Shown here: positions 8,726-18,203 of the stretch, piece by piece
How positions within the stretch are numbered: position 1 is the first letter of the stretch
How the letters are laid out: each line of letters starts with the position of its first letter
Notes under the pieces: generated by a model
Databases searched by the model: none
What the model was told of the DNA's origin: nothing
Seen by the model: only the letters and a program-made list of their open reading frames with translations
Translations under genes and position numbers: made by a program
NCBI GenBank assembly: GCA_027531565.1
Contig: JAPZSB010000002.1
Coordinates: forward strand, 434,001-498,000
From: Beijerinckiaceae bacterium
GTDB lineage: Bacteria; Pseudomonadota; Alphaproteobacteria; Rhizobiales; Beijerinckiaceae
DNA length: 64,000 bases
Direction of reading: 5' to 3'

Positions 8726-9589
8726 TCAGCGCAGAGGCGCGAGGAACTCCGACATATCCGGCCAGGGTCCGCGATCCAAGGGCACGACATGCCTTTGCCC
8801 GGGATAGAGCTTCCGGATGACGAGGCCGGGCCGCCCGAGCGCCGCCAGCGCCTCGGAATCCGAGGGCGGGATCAGCCGGTCCTCGGTGCCATGCAGGATC
8901 AGGATCGGGACCCGGACCTCGCGGATCCAGAGATCGGAGCGGAACTGGTCGACCAGCAGCCAGGAGACCGGCAGCCAGGGGTAGGCCGCCTGCCCGCGGG
9001 CGAGGACGGAGAGATAGGGGCTGTCGAGGATGACGCCGCGTACCGGGCGCTGCCGGGCAAGGTTCAGCGCGACGCCGGAGCCGAGGGATTCGCCGAACAG
9101 GACGATCCGGTCGGCCGGAACCCGCTTGGCCAGTTCCGTGAGGATGAGCGCCGCATCGGCGTGCAGGTTCGATTCCGTCGGCTGGCCTTCGCTGCCGCCA
9201 TAGCCACGATAGGACATGGCGAGCAGCCCGTCGCCGGAGGAGGTCATCAGGCCGAACCGCGTCGCCCGCCGCTGCAGGCCGTTCGCATTGCCGTGGAAAT
9301 AGAGATAGGTCAGCGCATCCGGCCGCTTCGGCGGGATGAACCAGCCCGAGAGGAGCGTGCCATCCGTGGCGCGGATCTCCAGCCGTTCGGCCTGCGGCAG
9401 CCCGTGATCGGCAGGCGCGATCCAGCCGGGGGCGGGCTTGTACAGGAAGCTGCGCTGGTTGATCGCCATATAGGCGGCTGCCGCGAGATAGGCGCCGGCC
9501 GCGAGGGAAACCAGCGTGAGAAGGCCACGGCGGAGCCATGTCCGGAGCGGCGAGGTGGCAGGCGGGAACGAGGTCGAAACGGGGGTCAT
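8726..9589 (-). CDS. Membrane-anchored alpha/beta hydrolase (Bem46/ABHD13-like)
   Basis: A 287-residue serine hydrolase with one N-terminal membrane segment (about residues 21-42) placing the catalytic domain probably in the periplasm. Oxyanion region YFHGNA (about 97-102), nucleophile in GESLGSG (Ser168), acid in HGTEDRLIPP (Asp237) and His267 in GQRHVV complete the triad. The overall layout matches the Bem46/ABHD13 group, whose bacterial substrates are poorly known. Upstream of and likely co-transcribed with the GNAT gene. Confidence 0.87.
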   Translation of the reverse strand: MTPVSTSFPPATSPLRTWLRRGLLTLVSLAAGAYLAAAAYMAINQRSFLYKPAPGWIAPADHGLPQAERLEIRATDGTLLSGWFIPPKRPDALTYLYFHGNANGLQRRATRFGLMTSSGDGLLAMSYRGYGGSEGQPTESNLHADAALILTELAKRVPADRIVLFGESLGSGVALNLARQRPVRGVILDSPYLSVLARGQAAYPWLPVSWLLVDQFRSDLWIREVRVPILILHGTEDRLIPPSDSEALAALGRPGLVIRKLYPGQRHVVPLDRGPWPDMSEFLAPLR

Positions 9590-9629
9590 GTCCGACGAGG
9601 TAAGTCAGGCCCCCGGCACGTCAAGGCAG

Positions 9630-9655
9630 AAAAAGAGCCGCGCGATGCGCGGCTC
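9630..9655 (-). terminator. Rho-independent terminator of the pnt operon
   Basis: A perfect 9-bp stem, arms 9635-9643 and 9647-9655 with a 3-base loop, followed on the minus strand by TTTTT (A-run at 9630-9634), 25 bases beyond the pntB stop. Confidence 0.9.
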
Positions 9656-9679
9656 CTTCACATTGCCGTGGGGCAAGCC

Positions 9680-11083
9680 TCAATGGGCGAGGCCCTTGAC
9701 GATCTCCTCGGTGACCTTCTTGGCGTCGCCGAACAGCATCATCGTGTTGTCCTTGAAGAACAGCTCGTTCTCCACGCCGGCATAGCCCGAGCCCATGCCG
9801 CGCTTGATGAAGAGAACCGTCTTGGCTTTCTCGACATCGAGGATCGGCATGCCGAAGATCGGTGATTGCGGGTCGGTCTTGGCGGCAGGGTTGGTCACGT
9901 CGTTGGCGCCGATGACAAAGGCGACATCGGCCTGCGCGAATTCGTTGTTGATGTCCTCGAGCTCGAAGACCTCGTCATACGGAACATTCGCTTCGGCCAG
10001 GAGCACGTTCATATGGCCGGGCATGCGGCCCGCCACCGGATGGATGGCGTATTTGACCTCGACGCCTTCCTTCTTGAGCGTGTCGGCCATTTCGCGCAGG
10101 GCGTGCTGCGCCTGCGCCTGCGCCATGCCATAGCCCGGCACGATGATGACCTTCGAGGCATTCTTCATGATGAAGGCGGCATCGTCAGCCGAACCCTGCT
10201 TGACCGGGCGGCTTTCCTTGGCGCCACCGGCCGCCGCTGCGGTATCACCGCCGAAGCCGCCGAGGATCACCGAGATGAAGGAGCGGTTCATGCCCTTGCA
10301 CATGATGTAGGACAGGATCGCGCCCGAGGAGCCGACCAGCGCGCCGGTGATGATCAGCGCGAGGTTGCCGAGCGTGAAGCCGATGCCCGCCGCCGCCCAA
10401 CCCGAATAGGAGTTGAGCATCGAGACGACCACCGGCATGTCCGCGCCGCCGATCGGGATGATCAGCAGAACGCCGAGAGCCAGGCTGAGCACGACGACGG
10501 CCCAGAAGCTGACGCGGCTTTCGGTGGAGATGAGGCCGATGATGAAGAACAGGATCAGCAGGCCGAGCACGATGTTGATGACATGGCGCTGCGGCAGCAT
10601 GATCGGCTTGCCGCTCATCCGGCCGTCCAGCTTCAGGAAGGCGATGATCGAGCCGGTGAAGGTGATCGCGCCGATCGCGACGCCCAGCGCCATCTCGAAG
10701 AGCGAGGCCGCCTTGATCTGGCCGATCGTGCCGATGCCGAAAGCCTGCGGCGCATAGAGCGCGGCTGCCGCGACGCAGACCGCCGCGAGGCCGACCAGCG
10801 CGTGGAAGAAGGCCACGAGCTGCGGCATCTTGGTCATTTCGACCCGCTTGGCCATCACCGCGCCGATCCCGCCCCCGATGCCGAGGCCGAGGATCGTCAG
10901 CAGCCAGCCCGAGAAGCCGGAAGGCGGCGCGAGGAGAAGCGTGGTCAGGCCGGCAATGCCCATCCCGGCCATGCCGAAGAAATTGCCCTGGCGCGAGGTG
11001 GAGGGATGCGAGAGGCCGCGCAGGGCGAGAATGAAGAGAACCCCCGAGGCGAGATAGAGAAGGTTGGCGATATTCGCGCTCAT
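9680..11083 (-). CDS. pntB: Proton-translocating NAD(P) transhydrogenase subunit beta
   Basis: Inner-membrane subunit combining the multi-span proton channel (domain II, roughly residues 1-270) and the NADP(H)-binding domain III at the C-terminus. The 467 residues match PntB. The NADP site is visible as VIIVPGYGMAQAQAQHALRE, followed by AIHPVAGRMPGHMNVLLAEA and FVIGANDVTNPAAKTDP. It works with the two alpha subunits encoded directly upstream to make NADPH from NADH at the expense of the proton gradient. Last gene of the pntAA-pntAB-pntB operon. Confidence 0.97.
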   Translation of the reverse strand: MSANIANLLYLASGVLFILALRGLSHPSTSRQGNFFGMAGMGIAGLTTLLLAPPSGFSGWLLTILGLGIGGGIGAVMAKRVEMTKMPQLVAFFHALVGLAAVCVAAAALYAPQAFGIGTIGQIKAASLFEMALGVAIGAITFTGSIIAFLKLDGRMSGKPIMLPQRHVINIVLGLLILFFIIGLISTESRVSFWAVVVLSLALGVLLIIPIGGADMPVVVSMLNSYSGWAAAGIGFTLGNLALIITGALVGSSGAILSYIMCKGMNRSFISVILGGFGGDTAAAAGGAKESRPVKQGSADDAAFIMKNASKVIIVPGYGMAQAQAQHALREMADTLKKEGVEVKYAIHPVAGRMPGHMNVLLAEANVPYDEVFELEDINNEFAQADVAFVIGANDVTNPAAKTDPQSPIFGMPILDVEKAKTVLFIKRGMGSGYAGVENELFFKDNTMMLFGDAKKVTEEIVKGLAH

Positions 11084-11087
11084 CGGC

Positions 11088-11537
11088 TCAGCCCTTCTTC
11101 TTGTACATGGCCAGCATGCGCTGGGTGACGAGGAACCCGCCGAAAATGTTCACGCTGGCGAGAACCAGGCCGAGGAAGCCGAAGCCGCGTGCCGCGGTCG
11201 TGCCCTCCGAGAGCAGCGGGACCCCGACCGACAGCAGGGCGCCGACGACAATGACCGAGGAGATCGCGTTGGTGACCGACATGAGCGGGGTGTGGAGCGC
11301 CGGCGTGACCGACCAGACCACGTAATAGCCGACGAAGATCGCCAGCACGAAGATGGCGAAGCGGAAGACCGTCGGGTCAATGGCGCCGCCGGTCGCCGCG
11401 GCGGCAGCAGCACCGCCGGCATCGGCGAGTTTCTCGGCCGCGGCGAGGGCGGCCTGGGCCTTGGCAAGGGCCGCATCGGCCGCCGCCTGGGCGGCCTTGG
11501 CCTGTTCAATGAGTTGCTGGGCTGACTGCGTGGACAT
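11088..11537 (-). CDS. pntAB: NAD(P) transhydrogenase subunit alpha 2 (membrane part)
   Basis: A 149-residue protein corresponding to the membrane-embedded C-terminal part of enterobacterial PntA, a separate gene in alphaproteobacteria. Residues 1-50 form an Ala/Gln/Lys-rich helix, followed by three hydrophobic segments (about 57-75, 85-105 and 113-133) and the basic tail MYKKKG. Four bases separate it from pntB and 35 from pntAA, consistent with translational coupling in one operon. Confidence 0.93.
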   Translation of the reverse strand: MSTQSAQQLIEQAKAAQAAADAALAKAQAALAAAEKLADAGGAAAAAATGGAIDPTVFRFAIFVLAIFVGYYVVWSVTPALHTPLMSVTNAISSVIVVGALLSVGVPLLSEGTTAARGFGFLGLVLASVNIFGGFLVTQRMLAMYKKKG

Positions 11538-11572
11538 GACCGCCTCCTCCGGCGTTGGGCTGGGGGTCCGAA

Positions 11573-12709
11573 TCAGGCCTTGGGGGCGAAGATCGGGTGG
11601 ACGAGGGCACCGTCTTTCGTCAGGCAGGTCGCCTTGACGAGTTCGTCGTCCCAGTTGATCGCGAGCTTGCCTTCCTTCTTGTCGACCATCGTGTCGAGGA
11701 AAGAGAGCAGGTTGCGGGCGTAAAGGGCCGAGGCGCTCGGCGCGAGGCGGCCCGGCGTGTTCGACCAGGCGATGATGCGGACGCCGTTATGGTCCGTCAC
11801 CTTGTCAGCCACCGAGAGTTCGCAATTGCCGCCGCGCTCGACCGCGAGATCGACAACGACCGAGCCGGGGCGCATCGATTCGACCATGGCCTTCGAGACG
11901 AGGCGCGGGGCCGGTCGGCCGGGGATCAAGGCGGTGGTGATGACGACATCCTGCTTGGCGATGTGTTCCGCCACGAGCGCGGCCTGTTTCGCCTGGTATT
12001 CGGCCGACATCGGCTTGGCATAGCCCGCTGCCGTCTCGGCCTGCTTGAACTCGTCATCCTCGACGGCGATGAACTTGGCACCGAGCGAGAGGACCTGCTC
12101 CTTCGCCGCCGGGCGCACATCCGTGGCCGTGACCACAGCGCCGAGGCGGCGCGCGGTCGCGATCGCCTGCAGGCCCGCGACGCCGGCGCCCATCACGAAG
12201 ACCTTGGCAGCCGGGATCGTGCCGGCGGCGGTCATCATCATCGGGAAGGCCCGGCCATACACCTCGCAGGCATCGAGCACCGAGCGGTAACCGGCAAGGT
12301 TCGCCTGTGACGAGAGCACGTCCATGACCTGCGCGCGGGTGATGCGCGGCATGAGTTCCATCGAGAAGCTGGCGACGCCCTTGTCGGCGAAGGGCTGGAC
12401 GGCCTCGGCATTGCCATAGGGGTCCATGATGGCCAGCAGGACGGCGCCGGATTTCATCTTGCCGGCAAGCTCGCCCCTGGGGCGGCGTACGGCGAGAATG
12501 ACATCGGCATCCTTGAGCGCATCATTGGCGTTCTTGGCGAGCGTCGCGCCGGCCGCCTCGAAAGCGGAATCGGGGATCGACGATGCGGTGCCCGCGCCCT
12601 TCTCCACCACGACCTGACCACCGAAGGCCTTCATCTTGCCGATCGTTTCCGGGGTGACCGCAACGCGCGGTTCGCCGGCCTTGGATTCGTCCAGAACTGC
12701 AATGCGCAT
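11573..12709 (-). CDS. pntA: NAD(P) transhydrogenase subunit alpha 1 (NAD-binding)
   Basis: Soluble NAD(H)-binding domain I of the transhydrogenase, 378 residues, homologous to alanine dehydrogenase. Diagnostic stretches are the N-terminal [28 protein letters not shown], the Rossmann motif [18 protein letters not shown] with the acidic residue in [10 protein letters not shown], and [14 protein letters not shown]. First gene of the pnt operon, 88 bases downstream of the oxidase subunit IV gene on the same strand. Confidence 0.96.
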   Translation of the reverse strand: MRIAVLDESKAGEPRVAVTPETIGKMKAFGGQVVVEKGAGTASSIPDSAFEAAGATLAKNANDALKDADVILAVRRPRGELAGKMKSGAVLLAIMDPYGNAEAVQPFADKGVASFSMELMPRITRAQVMDVLSSQANLAGYRSVLDACEVYGRAFPMMMTAAGTIPAAKVFVMGAGVAGLQAIATARRLGAVVTATDVRPAAKEQVLSLGAKFIAVEDDEFKQAETAAGYAKPMSAEYQAKQAALVAEHIAKQDVVITTALIPGRPAPRLVSKAMVESMRPGSVVVDLAVERGGNCELSVADKVTDHNGVRIIAWSNTPGRLAPSASALYARNLLSFLDTMVDKKEGKLAINWDDELVKATCLTKDGALVHPIFAPKA

Positions 12710-12797
12710 TCCGCTACCCGTCCTTCGGTTTGGGAAAGGGCTGTTCCCCGGAGCCGGGCCCCGCGAGCGGAGACCCGGGGATGCAGGGGTCAGGCGA

Positions 12798-13010
12798 TCA
12801 GAAGAACTTCACCACGATCGCGATCATCGCAACCGTCACCGCGAGGAAGAAGATCCACGAAATCGTGCCCGTGGCCGCGCCGGCCAGCAGCGTCAGGACC
12901 AGCGAGGCCACCGTGCCCCATTTCACCAGGCTGGCGAAGAGGTCGAAGGTTTTCTCATGTTCGGCATAGTCCATCGCCGGGACATCGTGGTGATGCGGAT
13001 CAGCTGCCAT
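12798..13010 (-). CDS. aa3-type cytochrome c oxidase subunit IV
   Basis: A 70-residue single-span membrane protein matching the small bacterial oxidase subunit IV family: a soluble His-rich start (DPHHHD), the segment MDYAEHEKTFDLFASLVKW, then two closely spaced hydrophobic stretches to the C-terminus (FLAVTVAMIAIVVKFF). In alphaproteobacteria this gene is often placed next to pntAA, as here, rather than with the main oxidase genes. It is probably the first gene of the transcript leading into the transhydrogenase operon. Confidence 0.88.
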   Translation of the reverse strand: MAADPHHHDVPAMDYAEHEKTFDLFASLVKWGTVASLVLTLLAGAATGTISWIFFLAVTVAMIAIVVKFF

Positions 13011-13123
13011 CTTTTCCCCCGAAAGCGGTTGTCGAGTGTGTTGCCTGTAGCTGTTGGCCTCTAGCGGAACTCGGCCGGCTTCGCAATTGTTTCCATGGGC
13101 TTCGTCCCATGGCTTCGTCGATG

Positions 13124-14497
13124 TCAGCCGGCCGGCATCCGGTCGAGGCCGACCGCTGCGAAGGCCTCCGCCTGGCGCGTCGCGACGGTATCGACACTGA
13201 AATCGGCGATCTCGGTATTGAACAGCCGGTAGAAGTTCAGTTCCGCATCGAGATGCAGGAAGACGCCGCCCAGACCGATGGCGGCGCGGTCCATGAAGAC
13301 GAATTCGCGCGGGATGGTGACGGGGCCCTTGGCCTTGAGTTCCTGGTGCACCCGCGCCGCTTCGTTCCGCCCGTAGGCGCCGGGCGAGATGCCGTCGGCG
13401 ATGGTGCGGGTGCGGTCATCCAGCAGCGGCCCGTAGATGAACTTCGCCCAGATGGTCAGGACGTCGATCAGCTCTTTCTTGAGGTTGCGGAAGCCCCAGG
13501 TCTCGTAGGCATGGACCATGCGCGCTTGGTCATTCTCGAGGATGCCCTTGTAGAGATCGACCACGGCGCCGACGAATTCCGGCGTGAACAGCCGGATGCA
13601 GCCGTAATCGAGCAGGTTGATCCCGCCGGGGGTGCCCTCGCTGTCGCGGAACACCGTGTAGTTGCCGAGATGCGGATCGCCATGGATGACGCCGAAATGG
13701 CTGAACGGATGCCACCAGGCCTTGAACATGGCGAGGGCCAGCCGGTTGCGGGTTTCCTTGTCGGCCTCTTTGAAGTTCAGGATCTTCTCGCCATCGAGCC
13801 AGCCCATGGTGAGCAGGCGTCGCGTCGAGAGCGGCTCGATGATCGGCGGCACGCGGATCAGCGGCTCGTCGGCCAGCATATGCGCATAGAGCCGGGCATG
13901 GCGTGCCTCCCGCCCGTAATCCAGCTCCTCGCGGATGCGGGCGCCGATCTCGACCTTGATCTCGCGCGTGTCGATGGCGCGATCCATCTGCCGGTGCAGC
14001 GAGAAGAGGAGGTTGAGCTGGTTGAGATCCGCTTCAACGGCGGATTCCATGTCCGGATATTGCAGCTTGCAGGCGAGGGGCGTGCCATCCGGCAGCGTGG
14101 CGCGGTGCACCTGGCCGAGCGAAGCGGCAGCGGCAGGCTCCTTCTCGAAACTGCCGAAGCGGGAGAGCCAGTCCGGCCCGAGTTCGGCGGCCATGCGGCG
14201 GCGCACGAAGACATAGGACATGGGCGGTGCTTCGGACTGGAGCTGCCGGAGTTCTTCGGCATATTCCGCCGGAATCGCCTCCGGAATGGTCGCGAGAAGC
14301 TGCGCAACCTTCATCAGCGGGCCCTTGAGGCCGCCGAGTGCCTTGGTCAGCGCGGCGGCATTGCGCCGATCGGCCTCGCTCGACCGGCCCGTCAGCAGCG
14401 AGCCGGCGATGCGCGCGGCAACGCCGCCCATATTGGCGCCGACGCGGGCATAGCGCGTGGCGCGGGCGGAAAATCGGTTCTGTTCGGAATCGCTCAT
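13124..14497 (-). CDS. ABC1/UbiB-family atypical protein kinase
   Basis: A 457-residue protein of the ABC1 (AarF/UbiB/COQ8) family, often linked to quinone or lipid homeostasis. Kinase elements are present: the Ala-rich nucleotide loop AAAASLGQVHRA, the lysine in CKLQYP, the catalytic HGDPHLGN and the metal-binding LLDYGCI. The family's signature KxGQ motif reads KVAQ here (LMKVAQLL), a Gly-to-Ala change. There is no C-terminal membrane pair as in UbiB. The start at 14497 has no convincing ribosome-binding site; the frame is open for another 92 codons of low plausibility. 65 bases downstream of pepF. Confidence 0.85.
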   Translation of the reverse strand: MSDSEQNRFSARATRYARVGANMGGVAARIAGSLLTGRSSEADRRNAAALTKALGGLKGPLMKVAQLLATIPEAIPAEYAEELRQLQSEAPPMSYVFVRRRMAAELGPDWLSRFGSFEKEPAAAASLGQVHRATLPDGTPLACKLQYPDMESAVEADLNQLNLLFSLHRQMDRAIDTREIKVEIGARIREELDYGREARHARLYAHMLADEPLIRVPPIIEPLSTRRLLTMGWLDGEKILNFKEADKETRNRLALAMFKAWWHPFSHFGVIHGDPHLGNYTVFRDSEGTPGGINLLDYGCIRLFTPEFVGAVVDLYKGILENDQARMVHAYETWGFRNLKKELIDVLTIWAKFIYGPLLDDRTRTIADGISPGAYGRNEAARVHQELKAKGPVTIPREFVFMDRAAIGLGGVFLHLDAELNFYRLFNTEIADFSVDTVATRQAEAFAAVGLDRMPAG

Positions 14498-14562
14498 ACA
14501 GGGGATATGGGGCTCGCCCGGGCTTTTGTTGAGTCCCCGGGCGTTGCCTGCGCTGTCAGGCC

Positions 14563-16398
14563 TCAGGCTTCCATGGTCTCCAGTTCGGCGATCATGCCCT
14601 CGATGACGGAGAGCCCGATCTGCCAGAAGGCGGGATCGCGCGCATCGAGGCCGAACGGCGCGAGTACTTCCGAATGATGCTTCGTGCCGCCGGCCGAGAG
14701 CAGGGCGAAATAGTGTTCCACGAATTTCGGGTCGGCCTTCTGGTAAACGCCGTAGAGCGAATTCACGAGGCAATCCCCGAAGGCGTAGGCATAGACGTAG
14801 AACGGCGAATGCACGAAATGCGGGATGTAGCTCCAGTAGACCTCGTAACCGTCCGACAGGCGGATCGACGGGCCGAGGCTGCCGGCCTGCACGCTCATCC
14901 AGATGTCGTTGATCGCCTCTGCGGTCAGCTCGCCGTTCCGGCGTTCGGTATGGAGTTTCCGCTCGAACGAATAGAACGCGATCTGCCGGACGACCGTGTT
15001 GATCATGTCCTCGACCTTGCCGGCCAGCAGCGCCTTGCGGGCGGCGGGTTCCTTCGTGCGGTCGAGCAGGCGACGGAAGGTCAGCATCTCGCCGAAGACC
15101 GAGGCCGTTTCCGCCAGGGTGAGCGGCGTCGGCGCCATCAGGGCCCCGTTCCGGCCGGCCAGCACCTGATGCACGCCATGGCCGAGTTCATGCGCCAGCG
15201 TCATCACGTCCCGCGGCTTGCCGAGATAGTTCAGCAGCACGTAGGGATGGGCCGAGGGCACGGTCGGGTGGGCGAAGGCGCCCGGTGACTTGCCCGGCCG
15301 GCTCGGCGCATCGATCCAGCCCTCGTCGAAGAAGCGCCGGGCGATATCGGCCATTTTCGGCGAGAAATCCCCATAGGCGTCGAGTACGAGGGCGCGGGCT
15401 TCCTTCCAGCCGATCGTCGCCTGCGGGACCTTCGGCAACGGCGCGTTGCGGTCCCAGAATTCCAGCTTGTCCTTGCCGAACCAGCGCGCCTTCAGCGCAT
15501 AATAGCGGTGCGAGAGACGCGGATAGGCGGCCTCGATCGAGGCGACCATGGCATCCACCACCTCGCGCTCGACCCGGTTCGCGAGGTGCCGGCTGTCGGC
15601 GACATCGGTGAAGCCGCGCCAGCGATCCGAGATTTCCTTGTCCTTGGCGAGGGTGTTGGTGATCAGCGCGAACAGGCGGGCATTGGCCTTCAGGGTCTTC
15701 GAAATCGCCATGGCGGCGCTGCGGCGCTTGTTCTCGTCCGGATCCTGCATGCGGGTCAGGGTCGGTTCCAGCGTCAGGCTCTCGCCGTCGATCTCGAAGC
15801 GCAGGGTGGCCAGGGTCTCGTCGAACAGGCGGTTCCAGGCGCCGCGCCCGGTGGTCGACTTCTCGTGGAACAGCTGCTCGATCCGGTCCTCGAGCTGGAA
15901 GGGTTTGTCCTTGCGCAGGTCGGTCAACCAGGGTGCGAAATGGTCGAGCGGCGGCTTGGCCATCAGGCGGTCGACGAGCGCATCGTCGAGCTGGTTCAGC
16001 TCGAGCTGGAAGAACAGCAGGTCGCTGGAGGCGGCGGTCACCTTTTCCTGTGTGTCGCCGTAGAACTTGCCATGGGCCGGCTTGGTCGTGTCGCTGGCAT
16101 AGATCAGCCCGGCGAAGGACATGATGCGGCCCATCCGGTCCTCGATGGCCTCGTAGGTGCGAATCACCTCGCAGAGGGCCTCGGCCCCGTCCGGCCGGGC
16201 GGCGAGGCTGGCCAGCTGGCCCTTGTAGCGCGCGGCGAAGGCCGCGCATTCGGCCGCCATGGCGTCGAGATCGGCCAGGAATTCCGGCGATGTCATGCCG
16301 GGATAGAGATGATCGAGCGTCCAGACGGGGAGATCGCCGAGCTCGATACCGCCGGAAGCGGTGCTGGCATGGACGGGGAGCGGGGCACGTTCGATCAT
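14563..16398 (-). CDS. pepF: Oligoendopeptidase F (M3 zinc metallopeptidase)
   Basis: Cytoplasmic oligopeptidase of 611 residues. The thermolysin-type zinc site HELGHGVHQ lies at about residue 400, with the downstream glutamate in LAETASVFGEM as third ligand, as in M3B/PepF enzymes. The long helical N-terminal domain and length agree with the family. It would degrade short peptides released by other proteases or imported. The start at 16398 (MIERAPLPVH) gives the usual N-terminus; the ribosome-binding site is weak. It diverges from the response-regulator gene at 16591. Confidence 0.93.
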   Translation of the reverse strand: MIERAPLPVHASTASGGIELGDLPVWTLDHLYPGMTSPEFLADLDAMAAECAAFAARYKGQLASLAARPDGAEALCEVIRTYEAIEDRMGRIMSFAGLIYASDTTKPAHGKFYGDTQEKVTAASSDLLFFQLELNQLDDALVDRLMAKPPLDHFAPWLTDLRKDKPFQLEDRIEQLFHEKSTTGRGAWNRLFDETLATLRFEIDGESLTLEPTLTRMQDPDENKRRSAAMAISKTLKANARLFALITNTLAKDKEISDRWRGFTDVADSRHLANRVEREVVDAMVASIEAAYPRLSHRYYALKARWFGKDKLEFWDRNAPLPKVPQATIGWKEARALVLDAYGDFSPKMADIARRFFDEGWIDAPSRPGKSPGAFAHPTVPSAHPYVLLNYLGKPRDVMTLAHELGHGVHQVLAGRNGALMAPTPLTLAETASVFGEMLTFRRLLDRTKEPAARKALLAGKVEDMINTVVRQIAFYSFERKLHTERRNGELTAEAINDIWMSVQAGSLGPSIRLSDGYEVYWSYIPHFVHSPFYVYAYAFGDCLVNSLYGVYQKADPKFVEHYFALLSAGGTKHHSEVLAPFGLDARDPAFWQIGLSVIEGMIAELETMEA

Positions 16399-16534
16399 GA
16401 GGGTTCCCGATTCAGCGCCGGCCCCGGCGGGATGGCGGGGCTGCGTCGGCATCATCCATGGCCCAAGCCGGCCGGGCTTTCAATCGGGTCGGTTTCTTCT
16501 CGTCAGGATTTACAACCTGTTTACGCGGCTCAGC

Positions 16535-16561
16535 GACACTGCCTCGAAACGAGACACTGCC
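16535..16561. repeat. Direct repeat pair before the response-regulator gene
   Basis: GACACTGCC occurs at 16535-16543 and 16553-16561, an 18-base period, with the inverted repeat CTCG-AAA-CGAG between the copies. It ends 29 bases before the regulator start in the 192-base divergent gap to pepF, where an operator would be expected. Confidence 0.5.
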
Positions 16562-16590
16562 CCGTGCTCGCGGGCAGCAACGCAGAAAAG

Positions 16591-18093
16591 ATGTCGATGA
16601 GTGCAATTATCCTGGTTGTCGATGACGATCCCGTCCAGCGCCGCCTGCTGACGGAAATGGTCAAGCGTTCGGGCTATACCGCAGAAGCCTGCGACAACGG
16701 CGCCGATGCGCTCAGGCGCGTCCAGGACCGCAACCTCGCGCCTGTGGATGCGATGGTGCTCGACCTCGTGATGCCCGAGCTTGACGGCATGGCCGTGCTG
16801 GAGCGCCTCGCCCAGATGGAGGCCCGGCCGCCGGTGGTGGTGCAGACGGCGCATGGCTCGATCGAGACCGTGATCAGCGCGATGCGTGCCGGCGCGATCG
16901 ATTTCGTCGTCAAGCCTGTCGGAGCCGAGCGCCTGCAGGTCTCGCTCACCAACGCCCTGCGCGTCGATGCGCTCGAGGGGGAGGTGCGCCGGCTGGCCAA
17001 GCGGGCCAACGGTGCGCTCGCCTTCACCGATCTCACCTCCTCGTCACCCGACATGGCGCGCGCGGTGCGCCTGGGCGAACGCGCGGCGAAATCGGGCATT
17101 CCGGTCCTGCTGGAGGGCGAATCAGGCGTCGGCAAGGAGGTCTTCGCCCGGGCTCTGCAGGGCGCCTCCGACCGGCGCGGCAAGCCGTTCGTCACCGTCA
17201 ATTGCGGGGCGATTCCGGCCAATCTCGTCGAGAGCATCCTGTTCGGCCACGAGAAGGGCGCCTTCACGGGCGCGACCGAACGCCATGCCGGCAAGTTCGT
17301 CGAGGCCAATGGCGGCACGCTGTTTCTCGACGAGGTCAGCGAATTGCCGCTGGAGGCGCAGGTCAAGCTGCTCCGCGCCATCCAGGAAGGGGAGGTCGAC
17401 CCGGTCGGCGGGCGCAAGACCGTCAAGGTCGATATCCGCCTCGTCTCGGCGACCAACCGCGACCTGATCGAGGCCGTCCGGCAGGGCCGGTTCCGCGAGG
17501 ATCTCTATTACCGCCTCAACGTGTTCCCGATCTCGATCCCGCCCCTGCGCAACCGGCGCGAGGATATTCCCGCCCTGGCGCGGCGGTTCCTCGCCCGGTT
17601 CTCCGCCGAGGAGGGCCGGCCGATCCGTGCCATTTCCGAGGACGCGATGGCGCTGCTCTGCCGTTTCGACTGGCCGGGCAACGTGCGCCAGCTCGAGAAT
17701 GCGATGTTCCGCGCGGTCATCCTCTGCGAGGGCGATACGCTTGCCCTGACCGATTTTCCGCAGGTTGCGCAGGCGGTCGAAGGCTATTCGGTCGAGATTC
17801 CGCCGCTGGCCACCGCGCCGCAGATGCCGGCCCGGCCGGAGCGCGAGATTGTCCGCGTCGAGATCAAGGATCCGAGCGCGCTGACCCTGCTCGATCAGAC
17901 GGGCGATGTCCGCCCGCTCGAGCAGGTCGAGGGTGACACGATCCGCTTCGCCCTCGAGCATTACCGCGGCCAGATGTCGAAAGTAGCCCGCAAGCTCGGG
18001 ATCGGGCGCTCGACCCTCTATCGAAAGCTGAAGGATCTCGGCATCGAGACCGAGGATTCCGAGGAAGGTATGGAGGATAGCCGCGTCGCATAA
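16591..18093 (+). CDS. Sigma-54-dependent response regulator (NtrC type)
   Basis: A 500-residue regulator with all three NtrC-type parts. An N-terminal receiver domain (1-120) has acidic residues DDD at 11-13, phosphoacceptor Asp58 and the conserved Lys in VVKPV. The AAA+ domain has Walker A GESGVGKE near 175, the sigma-54 contact motif GAFTGA near 226 and Walker [13 protein letters not shown] Fis-type helix-turn-helix ([19 protein letters not shown]) closes the protein. No histidine kinase gene is nearby, so it is an orphan here. The two peptidoglycan genes downstream are candidates for linked function. Start ATG 16591; a second ATG at 16597 is possible. Confidence 0.93.
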   Translation: MSMSAIILVVDDDPVQRRLLTEMVKRSGYTAEACDNGADALRRVQDRNLAPVDAMVLDLVMPELDGMAVLERLAQMEARPPVVVQTAHGSIETVISAMRAGAIDFVVKPVGAERLQVSLTNALRVDALEGEVRRLAKRANGALAFTDLTSSSPDMARAVRLGERAAKSGIPVLLEGESGVGKEVFARALQGASDRRGKPFVTVNCGAIPANLVESILFGHEKGAFTGATERHAGKFVEANGGTLFLDEVSELPLEAQVKLLRAIQEGEVDPVGGRKTVKVDIRLVSATNRDLIEAVRQGRFREDLYYRLNVFPISIPPLRNRREDIPALARRFLARFSAEEGRPIRAISEDAMALLCRFDWPGNVRQLENAMFRAVILCEGDTLALTDFPQVAQAVEGYSVEIPPLATAPQMPARPEREIVRVEIKDPSALTLLDQTGDVRPLEQVEGDTIRFALEHYRGQMSKVARKLGIGRSTLYRKLKDLGIETEDSEEGMEDSRVA

Positions 18094-18125
18094 ATGTCGC
18101 GGCCATCCGTTTTTCCGCAGACGGC

Positions 18126-18162
18126 CCCGGTTTGTGCGCCAGCGCACTTGACGCAAACCGGG
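18126..18162. repeat. Nested inverted repeat before the L,D-transpeptidase gene
   Basis: A perfect 9-bp inverted repeat, CCCGGTTTG (18126-18134) with CAAACCGGG (18154-18162), encloses a second one, GTGCGC (18134-18139) with GCGCAC (18142-18147). It sits in the 110-base gap between the response regulator and the transpeptidase gene. It has no T-run, so it is more like an operator or a leader hairpin than a terminator. Confidence 0.65.
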
Positions 18163-18203
18163 ATTCACGAGAGCAAGATTCGCATCGTCGAGGGGCCAAA
18201 GAC

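Noticed and set aside
18094-18203. Sigma-54 promoter before the L,D-transpeptidase gene
   Set aside because: No GG-N10-GC pair with the right context was found; the spacing of the nearest candidate is wrong.
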